Source: Trichomonas tenax
Taxonomy: Eukaryota > Parabasalia > Trichomonadida > Trichomonadidae
Assembly (NCBI GenBank): GCA_023091735.1
Contig: JALKBU010000147.1
Coordinates: forward strand, 1 to 64,000
DNA length: 64,000 bases
Reading direction: 5' to 3'
Below the pieces are notes generated by a model. That model was not told the origin of the DNA and did no database searches. It was given only the letters and a program-made list of their open reading frames with translations. The stretch's first letter is position 1; every line of letters begins with the position of its first letter. The translations under genes and the position numbers were made by a program. Shown here piece by piece: positions 41,333 to 52,304 of this stretch.

Positions 41333-42717
41333 AAATCAAGAAAAATTCTAAAACACGGGGTTAAGAATTTTAATTTAGGGGTCATAATTCATTACCTCTT
41401 GTCACTGTAAACATAGAATATCTATACACACTTTCTAAACAAGTACTACATATCAAATCTTAAATCGCAATATTTCATCAATCAGTAATATAAATCAACT
41501 ATTTATTGGCCAAGGAATCAGCCATAAACTTTCATATCATAGCTCTCTTTGGACGTTAACCTATTATTAGGTTTTATTCAATATTGAAATTCTCAAATTT
41601 GCTATTGACGAATATGAGATATCAGGCTCACCATTATGTAAAGTTATTATATAGTTTAGATACACATTAGATCTAAAACACTTTTGATAATATTTTGATC
41701 GAAAATTCTCTTAGAATCATGAAATTTCGTTATAATTCCATTCCACGCAACTCAGGCATTATACTGTGATAGTGTAATATGCTCATTGTTCATCCAATTA
41801 TCAAGAAACAATAAGGAAAGAGAATACGGCTGCTACTGCTTCTAGTAAACGCTCTCCACGTAAATAAGACGTACGCCGAACAACAGGACAACCTTTAACA
41901 CCATCAATGAGAGTGCATAAAAAAATAAAGACAAATGAAATGAACAAACTCGTAATTATATATTTTTATTCGATATTATACACCATCGTATTCTATACAT
42001 GTTTTGCAAATAAAAGTGAATAGTTGATCAGTAAATTCTTGCAAAATTTACAATATTTAAGATTATATCATTTCTAAAGACAGAGAGTTATAATATCAAA
42101 TAAAAGTCAGGTATAGCCCTCAAAATAATTAGACCGCAAAATTGAAAGGAATTGAAAAGACAAAGTGTTCATTTTTGCGATCTAATTATTTCTAAAGACC
42201 CGTTCCACATTGGGATAATCGTTTTTCCCAGAATATATATTGATATTTTGTGCAATATCTGAATCGATAAGGACATGTGTAATTTTGCATATGACATCTT
42301 CATGCACATTCTAATCTTTTTCTCGTTAAGTTTTTTCTTGATGTTCATTAGTCTCCCACATTTCAAGACGTTCTCCAGAATACTACAAGAAAATTCGAGA
42401 TTTTGATAAATATTTGCATATTAAGCCCATATTTGTATCTAAAACAAAATAAAAATTTTATTTTGCGACGATAGATCCTTATTTGGCCAGAGCTAGTCAT
42501 CTACCTTTTCACATTTCAAATAAATTACTTATTTTGAATTGCTACATAATCTAGATTCTATTTTGCTATTTTAATTTCTCACTATGTTCATTTTGAAATT
42601 TTTTTCGAGTCATATACCTTTCTAGAAAAGTAACAAGTTTACATGTCAAAAATATCATGTAAACAACAAAAATTTGACAAGTAAAATTATTTTTTCTAAT
42701 TTATAAGTAAGTTTAAT
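41333..42717. other. Intergenic, no intact gene
   Basis: 1.4 kb. Two G-runs 21 nt apart (41357-41360 and 41378-41381) lie just upstream of the nuclease start, echoing the array at 34433. A 55-codon ATG-less reverse frame at 41801-41965 (reading DGVKGCPVVRRTSYLRGE) has an unusually GC-rich, coding-like patch. TTTACATGTCAAA occurs at 42638-42650. Nothing else is recognised. Confidence 0.5.
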
Positions 42718-42926
42718 TTACTTCATTTTTTCCTTCCACATTTCTACTACCTCATCTGGAGCATGTGTGAAAATAAATTCTGAAATTTCCTTCATGATTT
42801 GTATCTCAACATCACACTCACACAAATGGAGCAAATGCTCGCAGCCCGAGCTGGATAAATAAGGATATTTAACGATTTCATGGTGTTTTCACAGTAAGCT
42901 TTCAAGAATTCGGCGCGTTTTAACAT
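42718..42926 (-). pseudogene. Short coding remnant, frameshifted
   Basis: From ATG 42924-42926 the frame reads MLKRAEFLKAYCEN; a shift in the GAAAAC run gives HHEIVKYPYLSSSGCEHLLH, CECDVEIQIMKEISEFIF, and KEKMK to a stop at 42718. The composition is clearly coding (charged helices, Cys/His pairs), but a single reading frame does not cover it. It may be a small decayed gene. No family recognised. Confidence 0.35.
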
Positions 42927-42973
42927 TTTTGGATTAAGTTTAAAAATATTTATTTTTTTTACTATTTATATAA

Positions 42974-43342
42974 ATGAGTAAGTACTTCGAGGTTAAAGAT
43001 TCGAAAAATACAATTCATTTTATGCTTGAAGACTTAACACCAAACAGTGTGCAAATCGACAGAATTAATAATAAGAAATTAAATCAAGTAATTTGGTTTG
43101 ATTATAAAAAGGATTGGATTATTAAAACGAATAAGAAAACGAAACAAATACCTGGTTATAAATTTATGATTATGAAAGGACATAGTGTTGAATTTGCGAT
43201 AGAAAAAGAAATAAAAACGTTGGGGAAAGATGTTCTAATATCTAAATTTACAAGTTTCATTGCTCAAAGAAATAAATATATTAGTAGTTTCGTTAAATTA
43301 TGCAAAAACTTAATTGAAAAATGTAATTCTCAAAATTTTTAA
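42974..43342 (+). CDS. Small hypothetical basic protein
   Basis: 122 residues, ATG at 42974. It starts with a beta-rich stretch (YFEVKDSKNTIHFMLEDL, VIWFDYKKDWII) and ends in helices (FTSFIAQRNKYISSFVKLCK). No signal peptide or TM segment. Overall Lys-rich. Not recognised. Its unbroken frame and good ATG make it a plausible gene, but it could be a chance frame. Confidence 0.45.
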   Translation: MSKYFEVKDSKNTIHFMLEDLTPNSVQIDRINNKKLNQVIWFDYKKDWIIKTNKKTKQIPGYKFMIMKGHSVEFAIEKEIKTLGKDVLISKFTSFIAQRNKYISSFVKLCKNLIEKCNSQNF

Positions 43343-44323
43343 CATAACGTAGGAATTTTAAATGTAAGTCTTGGTTATGAAAAGTTATTCCACAAACTGA
43401 TTGTAACCATAAAAATATTAACAATATGTTTGAATGTGGATGCAGAATAATATGGCAAAAAATGAAGGAGATATATCGATATTTTATGAATAATTATGAA
43501 TTGATGGCAAAAATCAAAATTATCGGATTTGTGATATAACTAATTTGCTATAATTTAGATTGGCAAAAATAAAAGACAAAAATAAGGCGATATATTTATT
43601 TGAAAATGAATTTGTTTGGAAAAATTCATTTTTGATCTTATACATCAATATGATTACATATGCAAGTCCGATTTATGATGTTAAAAAGCTCCAAAGCGAT
43701 ACTTTTTGTTAAAAAATTTTCTAAAATAGCTGGAATTAATATATAGAATATAATGAACTAATAATATTTTTACAACTAATTCAAAAAATAAAGCATTCGA
43801 AATTTCCTTAATAAATTATACTCATCAACATGTTTTGTGTATTATATTGGAAAATACGTTTTTAAGTTTCTCAAAAGTTTTTGTAAAGTTCACGATTCTA
43901 TTTTTTGATCACTATATTAGAAAACTTTCAAAATAAAATGGTTTAATCATGATTTTGAGATATGGAATAAATATATCAATTACAAAAGTGGACTGTTCGC
44001 CAATGAATTATTTGTTGCTTTTTCAAAATTTTAAATATCGATAAAACATATTATTTAGATAAAGAATTTATAAGAAAAGTGAGTAGTTGATTAACAAATT
44101 ATTGAGGAAAAGATGTTTTTATTATAATTTTGTAATGCTATAATATTATGCAATGAATAGATCATATGTTTTTTTACGCAGATAATTGAAAGGAAATAAA
44201 AAATAATTGAAAGGATTTTTATCGTTCAATTAATTTAGTAAATAAAACAGGATTTACATAAAAGATACCACAAAAGTGAAATAAACCGCCATAAACTTTA
44301 CATAATTTTTATTTTTTCTTTCG
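43343..44323. other. Intergenic, no intact gene
   Basis: About 980 bp of AT-rich DNA before the BEACH gene. A short frame at about 43426-43539 (MFECGCRIIWQKMKEIYRYF) is weakly coding-like. No Inr match lies immediately upstream of the ATG at 44324. Confidence 0.45.
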
Positions 44324-47300
44324 ATGAATAAATGGTTTGAAGTGAACATTGTTCAAAAATTTAATAGGAACCGTGCAACCACATTCTCATCGAGGAAAGC
44401 AACACCAATAGACACAAAGAACTCACCGGATGTTAAGCAATTCAATAAAATGGTCGAAAAATTAAATTATAATGACCCAACAGACGATGCTGTTGAGTTT
44501 TTCTCGGAAAGATTCAAAAGCTATAAAGAGAAAGATCTTTTGACACTCGAAATAGAAAAGGAGACAACAAAACTTATCGATGTATTTTCTACAGGATTTT
44601 TATCGCATATTTCTGACTTCACAGTTCGCATCCAAGGACTCTCGTTCCTTGAGAAAGCCTGCCAGCTGTATGACTACACGTCATCACAAGAAAATAGACT
44701 TGTTTTGATCGTCTCTGAGATCGCAAACACAAACAACAGAACAATCATTGAGAGCGCAATACCTTTTGTCACTAAATTAACAAGCTTACCTAAAAATTAT
44801 CCTATGCTGTACACAGGCGATAATCTTTGCCTTATTTGGAACAGTGTTTTCAAGAGCAACATTATTCCATCGGAACACTTCGGTCCGCTCTTCATAAAGG
44901 CGGCAAAGGAGTACATCCCGCCAAACGTTCAGTCCATTCAAAAATTCTTGGATAATGTCAGCGGAACATTTGAAGTTAAATCGATTAAAGAGGAACTCCA
45001 GGGCCGCGCAATCGAGTTCGTTGGTGCGGTAATCCATCAGTTGGATACAAAAGACTTTGTATCGAATTTCTTCGCTTTAGTCAAAGACGAGCTCACTCAC
45101 ATTCAAGATTATCAGCCATTACATAACTTACTCATTGCTAAGTCTTCAGAGTCGAATACGATTTGGCCATTCTTCAACCAAATCATGCAGGAACCAGATG
45201 TTTCTCTCGACATGAAGCTCAATGCGCTTAAGACAGTTTACTTAGTTCGCAGCCACGAAGAAATCTATCAATTTGACTTAATGCCATATCTTGAAATTGC
45301 TCCAGACATGGAAAAGAATTACCAGAGATACTTATTTGAGACCGCTGCGTTCTATCCTGTTGATCAGCGTCTCGAAATTTTCAAGAAGGCATTCCCATCA
45401 TTATTAGTTCAATGTCCAATTGCAGAAGCACCGAAAAATACAGAACAGCCACAGAACGCTGAGGAGAAGAAACCAGAAGAAGCACCAAAGCTAGAAAATG
45501 GAGAAAAATCAGAGGAAAAGAAGCCAGAAGGTGCTGAAAAGGCTGAAGAAAAGAAGCCAGAAGTTAAGAACACAATTATTTTCAAAGTTGACCCAGAAAT
45601 GCTTTCTTTAATGGTCACACAATCCGATTGGTCTGGACATTACGACGAAATGGCATCTTTGTTTGTTGAAAACTCAGATTTCCCAACACTTTACAAAGAA
45701 ATCGTCAAGAACAGATGGATCAACGAAATCTGCAGCTACGTCTTCTTACACGTTTCCCAGGATTGGTCTGACGCTTCTGAGTGCATCAAGGCTGCTCTTG
45801 ATACAACAATGACAGAGTCTGATAAATCTCTTAAGACAATCGAATCTATTGCAAGAAATGTCAATCCAGATCTTTACATCGAAGTTTTGGTTGAATATCT
45901 TACGAGACCAAAGGTCAATGCTCTTGTTTTCAATGTTTTCGGCAAAATTTCCTGCGAAAGAAAGGACTTCGTCAAGTCATTCATCAATCACAAGGGCTTA
46001 GATACATTATCAAGGCACCTTGCTATCGTTCCATGCTTGGACTTCATTGCTCTCCTTGCATCTGATGGACCGCACGAACCAATCGATAGATTCATCGCCA
46101 AGAACGATTTCAGCGCTCTCGATGAACATGATATCCTCAACCTCATGTTCGGTATGCGCCAGGATGCAGAAGAACTTGCTGTTCTTAGAATCCCAGCGCT
46201 CTGGAAGTACATCAAGAAGGACAGTCGTCCACAGCTCGAAACAATCTATGATAAGTACGTTTTCGGTAAGTGGGCTGAGAAGTACATAATGCCAGATCAA
46301 GAGGAGCTTATGACAGCTGCACATACATACATGTCTAAGGATACTGCCGAAAGATTCTTTAAATCACCAGAAACATTGTTAGAATTACTTTCCAACATCG
46401 AACCACGTGGTAATCTTTATCAATTCCATCCACGTGTTCCTCAGAACACAGCTTTCATCAGATCATCTGGCGCTATTTCATTCTGGGTTTATATCCAGAG
46501 GAACAACGCTAAGACGCCATTGTTCACTGTCGCTGGAACAACGCTTTATATCCAGGACAACAAGTTCAACATCAACAATCTCACCCAGGATATCAGGTTG
46601 AACGACTGGCACATGGTGACATTCGTTACAAAGTCACTCAACCCACTTCAGCCGACAACACAGGTCTACATCGACACTGTCATTTTATACACGATCAGCG
46701 GAAAAGGAGACATCCAAATCGGCGGTCCAGGCCAGAAATCCATCTGGTACATGGAAGAGAAGGTCACAGACTCTTCATCAACATCTGAAGAAGCTCTCAG
46801 AGAAACATACGAACTCGGTCCTCACTCATCAAAGACGACAATCACTCTTGACTTGCTTTATGTCCCATACGGTGGTATTATTGCCAACTTCCCAGCATAT
46901 GGTGGCAACGACATCTTCTGGAATGCCTGCTTCCAGTGCCACAAGGAGGAGCACATGCTCAAGATGATTCAGTCAGCCTTCTCTCTCGCACAGTCTGGCG
47001 TCTTCACAATGGATGAACTATTCAAGGGCTTCAAGGCTACATTCATCCAGCGCCCAGACTTGTTGACGACAAATATCTCAGAGAGCTTAGTCCAGTGCTC
47101 AATGAAGGACTCCAAGTCATCTCCAGAGTTGCTGAGAAGACTGTTCGGATCATTCTTCTATCTCGCCGCTCCAAACGTCAACCACAAGACTCTTCCAGAG
47201 GTCATCGACCAGATCGCTGATCCATCAGACATCCTCAACATTCTTTTGTTGGCAATCATCTTCTTCGAGCTTGAAGAGGAAATAGTCAACAAATTCGAGG

Positions 47301-50300
47301 AAGTCGTTGCTAAGGTCGTCAAGATTAAACCAGCGCTTATCACACAGTTGTTGACATTCGCAAGAGGTTTGCCATACATTGATGAGGAAGAAATCAAGAC
47401 ACCAGATGATGAAAGATGCGATGGAATCCAAGACAAGTTGATCGACATTGCAGTCGAAGCTGGATTCCCACAGAGAGCAGATGAGATCCTCGACAGCTTC
47501 TTGACATTAAGCCACAGACAGGCGTTCAGGTTGTTCAAGTTATTCACGAAGAAGTGCGTAGCTAACCCGAACTTCTTTGATGCCAAGACATTCACTCAAA
47601 TGGAGCCAGGCCTCCATCCATTCGTTTCCAAAGAGGAATTATGGCTTTGCCTTCTTTCTCTGGTCTCTGAGATCGAAATCACATCTCTCAAGGACTTCAA
47701 CATTGCTAAGAAGGAAGGAGATGCTGAAGAGCTCAACATGACAGTTGTCCATACAATGATCAACTTGACATCTGTTCTCATGCAGAAGAACCTCAACAAT
47801 CCATTGACAGAGTCAATCGTTAAGGTCGTCTGCGGCATTGTTTTGGACTTAACAGCAAAGGGCGAGGATTTGATTCCTTACTTTGCTCCACTTTGCGCAA
47901 TCGGTTACAACGAGTACGAGCTCACACCATTCCCACTCTCCAAGTTGCCGGATGACTCAATCAAAGGCATTGACAGCGCTTCGCCGAAGAAGCTCGATAT
48001 CGTCAACGTCGATGATATGTCACTCGTTGAGGATATAATGCGCACAAAGGAGACAGCTTGCCCAGACTTAAAGTATCGTCCAAAGGAGGAAGTTCAGTTC
48101 GACGACAGAATTGTCATTGCTCGTGAAATTTCAAAGACAGCATCATCAATTCTTGCATTGCCACATATCTCCAACAACTTGTCTGCATTCAAGAAGGCCC
48201 TCTACATGCTCACAGTTATGGGTGCTGATGTCAATCCAACAGTTGCGATGATCATGCACAGGTCAATCATCTCAGACTTCCTTTCTATCAGAGAAGAACA
48301 ACCACCGGATGTTCTCAGCTTCTTCACCGACTTCATCAGCTCCAGATTGATGGAAGGATGGTGGCAGGACAGCGAGATGTTGATCATCGATCAGATCATT
48401 AAGTTGTTCCCAACAAACACATTATCATTCTTTGTTGTTGCTTTAATTGCCGCTCCAACAGATTCCATTGAGTGCATCATCAAGTCCAGCGTTTTCTCTG
48501 GCTTCACAAGAGAAGAAGAGAACTGCGCATTGCTTGCTGATGTCATCCTGAAGATGGAATCATTCCCACACGATTACATGGAAACAATCAAGAACACAGC
48601 CCTCAACTCCAAGTTCAGAGATGCATTGAAGAAGGACAGTCTCAAGGGCTACATGACGCCAGACATCGAGCAAAAGGCCAAGCAGGCAAGGGAACAGTGC
48701 CTCAACGCTATCAAGAAGGAGGAGCCATCAGCTCACCAGGCAAGATATAAGAACTCTTCTAAGCCACCGTCTCCATTGTACGAGCACAGACGTAACTTGT
48801 CTTCATTCATCTGCAGACAGTACATGAAGCGTAAGTTCGCTATCGTTTACAACTTGAACTGCTTGGATTCAGAAGAAATCATTGGTCATGTGTTCGTTAC
48901 ACAGCAGCAGCAGAAGTACTTCTTGATGCCATCTGACAAATACTGCGTCCAGCGCTCTTCATCACCATTCTCTGTTCCATCAAAGGTCGTTCCACTCACA
49001 TACGAGTTCATTTCTCCACATCAGCGTCAGACAAAGCCTCTTCAGTTCGTTATGTCTCAGCACGCTACATACTTGAACTTCACTGTCGAGTCCATGAACC
49101 ACAACCAGTCTGCATCGCAGTGTCTTGAAGGAACACATTTGCCGCTCTACATTTACGATGGAATTGTCTGCGCTAAGGTCTTCATGGAGAAGTTCGGCAT
49201 TCAGACACTCTTCCAGTGCTACCTTTACATGTCATCGGAGCTTCTTCCTTGCGTCGGTGCCATCACAAAGGAGAAATTCATCTTGTTGATGAACGCTCAG
49301 TACAATGATGGATTTTTGACTGTTAACAGAGGCTCACAGACACTGTGCCACTTCCAGCCACTCGAAGACTCCACATCAGGTATCTGGGGCCAGAGCACGC
49401 TCTTCTTCCACAACCCAGTCCTCTTGATGGATATCGATGGCATTTCCAAGCTCGAAAAGAGAAGATTCGCTTACGATCCACGCGCTGTTGATATCTTCAT
49501 GTGCGATGGTCGCCACATCACTTTGGTTATGACAGAAAACGACAGAAAGACATTCATTTCCAAAGTCAAGGCACCAAAGGACGAAGGATTATTGTCCATT
49601 CCGATCGCCGATTTACAGAAGATGTGGTGCAACGGTGAGATCACAACATTCGACTATTTGCTCGCTGTCAACAACCTCGGTGGCAGATCATTCAACGACT
49701 TCTCGCAGTACCCAGTCTTCCCATGGGTCATCGGTGACTACACACACGATCCACCGACAAAGATGAGAGATCTCACAAAGCCAATGGGTATGCAGACAGA
49801 GGAGCGTGGCAAGAGATTCATTGCCACATACGAGGAGACACCAGAACACTACAACTACGGTACACACTATTCCCATCCAGCAGCTGTTTTCCACTTCATG
49901 CTCAGAATTGAGCCATACACACTCTTCTTCTTCCACCTCCACAACGGCTGGGACCACAGAGACAGAATCTTCTGCGATGTCAACGACAGCTGGCTCTCTG
50001 CTTCCGAAGCCAACCAGACAGATCTCAAGGAGTTGCTTCCAGAATTCTTCATCTTCCCGGCGTTCTTGATCAACCAGAACGACATCCCAATTCTCGACAG
50101 AACTGATGGCAAGAAGATCTCTAATGTCATCCTTCCACCATGGGGCAAGGAGCCACTCCAGTTCATCTGGAGGAACAGAATTGCTTTGGAGCGCGAAGAT
50201 ATTTCTCCATGGCTTGATCTCATCTTCGGCTGCAAGTCACGCGGCCAGGGCGCTAAGGACGCCAACAACGTCTTCGTTCCACTCAGCTATTCCAAGGCAA

Positions 50301-52222
50301 TCACATCAGTTGAGATGGATGAACAAGGAAAGACCGATGCCATCAACAACTTCGGTCAGTGCCCAATACAAGTCTTCAACCAGCCACACCCGAAGCTCAA
50401 CAAAATCCCACTCGAGACACTGGCCAACCGCCCACCATACACAAACATCACAAAGCTCATCACACCAGAGCGCGCAACTAAAGTCTACGATGAGGAGGGC
50501 GAGATTGTCTTCACAGGACCGGGCGAGTCACGTCTCGGCTATGCCAGGAAGAGGATCGATGAGTGCGTCTCATACACGAACTCTCCAGACTCGAGCATGG
50601 TTGCTGTTGCTTCACCACACGGTCTTGTCACAATCACATTCGCTTTGAACTACAAGTCAAAGGTTATCGCTCTTCCAGGCGCGATGCCAAAGTGCTTGTG
50701 CTTGCCAAAGATCGGCCACTTCTTGCTTGTTTCCACAGATACAAATCTTTACTTGTTCGATATCGCAAGTGGCTTCTTATCCCTTCAGAAGGAGCTCCCA
50801 GGCATCAAGGCGCTCGCCTACGATGATATCTCACACTGCATCTTCGCTATGACAGAGAAGAACGTCCACTGCTTGTACGTAGACTTCACAGACATCGCTG
50901 TTGCTCAGCTCAACTACGAGTGCAGATCTATCTGCGACTCCGCAAGAACAAGCTTCGATGAGAAGCCATTCTTTGCTGTCGGTCTTGCAAACGGCCATGT
51001 TGCCATCATGGAGTTGGACATCCTCGCAAAGAAGTGCACACAGATCTCAGACTACCTCATCTGCGATCAGCCAATCATCTCCTTGAAGATCGTCGCCAAT
51101 GGTGGCGCCGTCATCGCTCTCGACGAGACAAGCCAGGCATACGCATTGTCTCCAGCCAAGATCGGCAGGAAGTTTGCCCAGGCCGAGTTGTTCGACAGCT
51201 GCATCTCCTGCGGCGAAAAGAAGCCACAGCCAATCGGCGGTGTCGTCACTGTTGCCATCGGCAATGGCCTCTGCACACAGTGCGGCCGCTACACATGCAA
51301 CAAGTGCCTTCTCAAGGGTATCTGCGAGCAGTGCAGGAACGAGTCAACACGCCAGGCAGAGCAGCTCTCCGCTATGCCACAGGAGGCTTCAAGCGAGCAC
51401 GAAGATCACTTCGTCAGCATCCCACTCCACGAAGAAGAGGAACACGCGGAAATCCCTGACGAAAAAGTTCAGGAGCGCGCTGTTCCAGTTGAGGAAGAAC
51501 CAGCAATCGTTGCACCAATTGAGGAGCCACCAAAGCCAGAAGAGGAGACTCCAAAGGCTGAAGAGAAGAAGTCTTCATCTGATTCCGAATATTCAGGATA
51601 CTACTCTGATGAATCCAGCTCTGACTCTGAGAAGAAGGAAGAGGAAAAACCAAAGGAAGTTGTTGAAGAGCCAAAGGCCGAAGTGAAGGTCGAAGAAAAG
51701 AAACCAGAACCAAAGAAGGAAGAAAAGAAGTTATCCTCTTCTGATTATGAATACTATTCAGATTCTTATGAGTCAGAAGATGAAAAGAAGGAAGAGCCAA
51801 AGGTAGAAGAAAAGAAAGAAGAGCCAAAGGTAGAAGAAAAGAAGGAAGAGAAGAAAGAAGAGCCAAAGAAGGAAGAAAAGAAGGATAAGAAGATCTCTTC
51901 TGATTACTACTCCAACTCTGAATCAGACAAGAAGAAAGAAGAGCCGAAGAAGATGGAAAGCAGTGTTAAATTATCATCTTCCTCATCTTCTGAGTATGAG
52001 TCTGAGTCAGAAATCCATGTTGAGCCAAAACCAAAGATAGAACCAGGAACGGAAAGTAAACCAAAGGAAGAACATCCACACGTCGAACTAAAGAAAGACG
52101 AACCAAAGAAGGAAGATAAACATAATCACCACAGATCAAAACACCGCAGCCGTGAAGAGGGAGGAAAGCATGAGCACAAGAAGGGCAAATCTGTCCATCA
52201 CGCGCACAAGAGCAAGAAATGA
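44324..52222 (+). CDS. BEACH-domain protein with WD40, zinc motif and acidic tail
   Basis: 2632 residues, ATG at 44324. Residues 1-700 are helical repeats interrupted by a Lys/Glu/Pro-rich insert at about 375-425. A concanavalin-like sandwich follows at 705-850 (SGAISFWVYIQRNNAKTPLF). Helical repeats resume to about 1500, then a PH-like domain (about 1510-1760) and the BEACH domain (about 1770-2060: FDYLLAVNNLGGRSFNDFSQ, YPVFPW, RDLTKPMG, HYSHPAAVFHFMLRIEPY, NDIPILDRTDG). WD40-like blades (about 2100-2290) and a Cys-rich zinc motif (CTQCGRYTCNKC) precede an acidic tail of Ser and KEEPKVEEK repeats (27-bp DNA units from about 51790) and a His/Lys-rich end. BEACH proteins (LYST/NBEA/WDFY3 type) act in membrane fission and autophagy; the zinc motif after WD40 recalls the FYVE of WDFY3. 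Codon use grows more GC3-rich towards the middle and end. Confidence 0.95.
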   Translation: MNKWFEVNIVQKFNRNRATTFSSRKATPIDTKNSPDVKQFNKMVEKLNYNDPTDDAVEFFSERFKSYKEKDLLTLEIEKETTKLIDVFSTGFLSHISDFTVRIQGLSFLEKACQLYDYTSSQENRLVLIVSEIANTNNRTIIESAIPFVTKLTSLPKNYPMLYTGDNLCLIWNSVFKSNIIPSEHFGPLFIKAAKEYIPPNVQSIQKFLDNVSGTFEVKSIKEELQGRAIEFVGAVIHQLDTKDFVSNFFALVKDELTHIQDYQPLHNLLIAKSSESNTIWPFFNQIMQEPDVSLDMKLNALKTVYLVRSHEEIYQFDLMPYLEIAPDMEKNYQRYLFETAAFYPVDQRLEIFKKAFPSLLVQCPIAEAPKNTEQPQNAEEKKPEEAPKLENGEKSEEKKPEGAEKAEEKKPEVKNTIIFKVDPEMLSLMVTQSDWSGHYDEMASLFVENSDFPTLYKEIVKNRWINEICSYVFLHVSQDWSDASECIKAALDTTMTESDKSLKTIESIARNVNPDLYIEVLVEYLTRPKVNALVFNVFGKISCERKDFVKSFINHKGLDTLSRHLAIVPCLDFIALLASDGPHEPIDRFIAKNDFSALDEHDILNLMFGMRQDAEELAVLRIPALWKYIKKDSRPQLETIYDKYVFGKWAEKYIMPDQEELMTAAHTYMSKDTAERFFKSPETLLELLSNIEPRGNLYQFHPRVPQNTAFIRSSGAISFWVYIQRNNAKTPLFTVAGTTLYIQDNKFNINNLTQDIRLNDWHMVTFVTKSLNPLQPTTQVYIDTVILYTISGKGDIQIGGPGQKSIWYMEEKVTDSSSTSEEALRETYELGPHSSKTTITLDLLYVPYGGIIANFPAYGGNDIFWNACFQCHKEEHMLKMIQSAFSLAQSGVFTMDELFKGFKATFIQRPDLLTTNISESLVQCSMKDSKSSPELLRRLFGSFFYLAAPNVNHKTLPEVIDQIADPSDILNILLLAIIFFELEEEIVNKFEEVVAKVVKIKPALITQLLTFARGLPYIDEEEIKTPDDERCDGIQDKLIDIAVEAGFPQRADEILDSFLTLSHRQAFRLFKLFTKKCVANPNFFDAKTFTQMEPGLHPFVSKEELWLCLLSLVSEIEITSLKDFNIAKKEGDAEELNMTVVHTMINLTSVLMQKNLNNPLTESIVKVVCGIVLDLTAKGEDLIPYFAPLCAIGYNEYELTPFPLSKLPDDSIKGIDSASPKKLDIVNVDDMSLVEDIMRTKETACPDLKYRPKEEVQFDDRIVIAREISKTASSILALPHISNNLSAFKKALYMLTVMGADVNPTVAMIMHRSIISDFLSIREEQPPDVLSFFTDFISSRLMEGWWQDSEMLIIDQIIKLFPTNTLSFFVVALIAAPTDSIECIIKSSVFSGFTREEENCALLADVILKMESFPHDYMETIKNTALNSKFRDALKKDSLKGYMTPDIEQKAKQAREQCLNAIKKEEPSAHQARYKNSSKPPSPLYEHRRNLSSFICRQYMKRKFAIVYNLNCLDSEEIIGHVFVTQQQQKYFLMPSDKYCVQRSSSPFSVPSKVVPLTYEFISPHQRQTKPLQFVMSQHATYLNFTVESMNHNQSASQCLEGTHLPLYIYDGIVCAKVFMEKFGIQTLFQCYLYMSSELLPCVGAITKEKFILLMNAQYNDGFLTVNRGSQTLCHFQPLEDSTSGIWGQSTLFFHNPVLLMDIDGISKLEKRRFAYDPRAVDIFMCDGRHITLVMTENDRKTFISKVKAPKDEGLLSIPIADLQKMWCNGEITTFDYLLAVNNLGGRSFNDFSQYPVFPWVIGDYTHDPPTKMRDLTKPMGMQTEERGKRFIATYEETPEHYNYGTHYSHPAAVFHFMLRIEPYTLFFFHLHNGWDHRDRIFCDVNDSWLSASEANQTDLKELLPEFFIFPAFLINQNDIPILDRTDGKKISNVILPPWGKEPLQFIWRNRIALEREDISPWLDLIFGCKSRGQGAKDANNVFVPLSYSKAITSVEMDEQGKTDAINNFGQCPIQVFNQPHPKLNKIPLETLANRPPYTNITKLITPERATKVYDEEGEIVFTGPGESRLGYARKRIDECVSYTNSPDSSMVAVASPHGLVTITFALNYKSKVIALPGAMPKCLCLPKIGHFLLVSTDTNLYLFDIASGFLSLQKELPGIKALAYDDISHCIFAMTEKNVHCLYVDFTDIAVAQLNYECRSICDSARTSFDEKPFFAVGLANGHVAIMELDILAKKCTQISDYLICDQPIISLKIVANGGAVIALDETSQAYALSPAKIGRKFAQAELFDSCISCGEKKPQPIGGVVTVAIGNGLCTQCGRYTCNKCLLKGICEQCRNESTRQAEQLSAMPQEASSEHEDHFVSIPLHEEEEHAEIPDEKVQERAVPVEEEPAIVAPIEEPPKPEEETPKAEEKKSSSDSEYSGYYSDESSSDSEKKEEEKPKEVVEEPKAEVKVEEKKPEPKKEEKKLSSSDYEYYSDSYESEDEKKEEPKVEEKKEEPKVEEKKEEKKEEPKKEEKKDKKISSDYYSNSESDKKKEEPKKMESSVKLSSSSSSEYESESEIHVEPKPKIEPGTESKPKEEHPHVELKKDEPKKEDKHNHHRSKHRSREEGGKHEHKKGKSVHHAHKSKK

Positions 52223-52291
52223 AAAACGAGTGTTAGATTTTTTTTATTTATATTTTTTCCATAAAAAACAATTTTTCTCATTTATTTTATT

Positions 52292-52296
52292 TCATT
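52292..52296 (+). promoter_or_regulatory. Initiator (Inr) match TCATT
   Basis: TCATT with +1 at 52294, eleven bases before the ATG at 52305. A second TCATT lies at 52278-52282. The whole promoter must fit in the 82 bp after the BEACH stop codon. Confidence 0.5.
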
Positions 52297-52304
52297 TTTT
52301 TGAA

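Noticed and set aside
42169..42366. 65-codon reverse frame
   Set aside because: No family match, Lys/Ile/Met-rich composition expected by chance at this base content.
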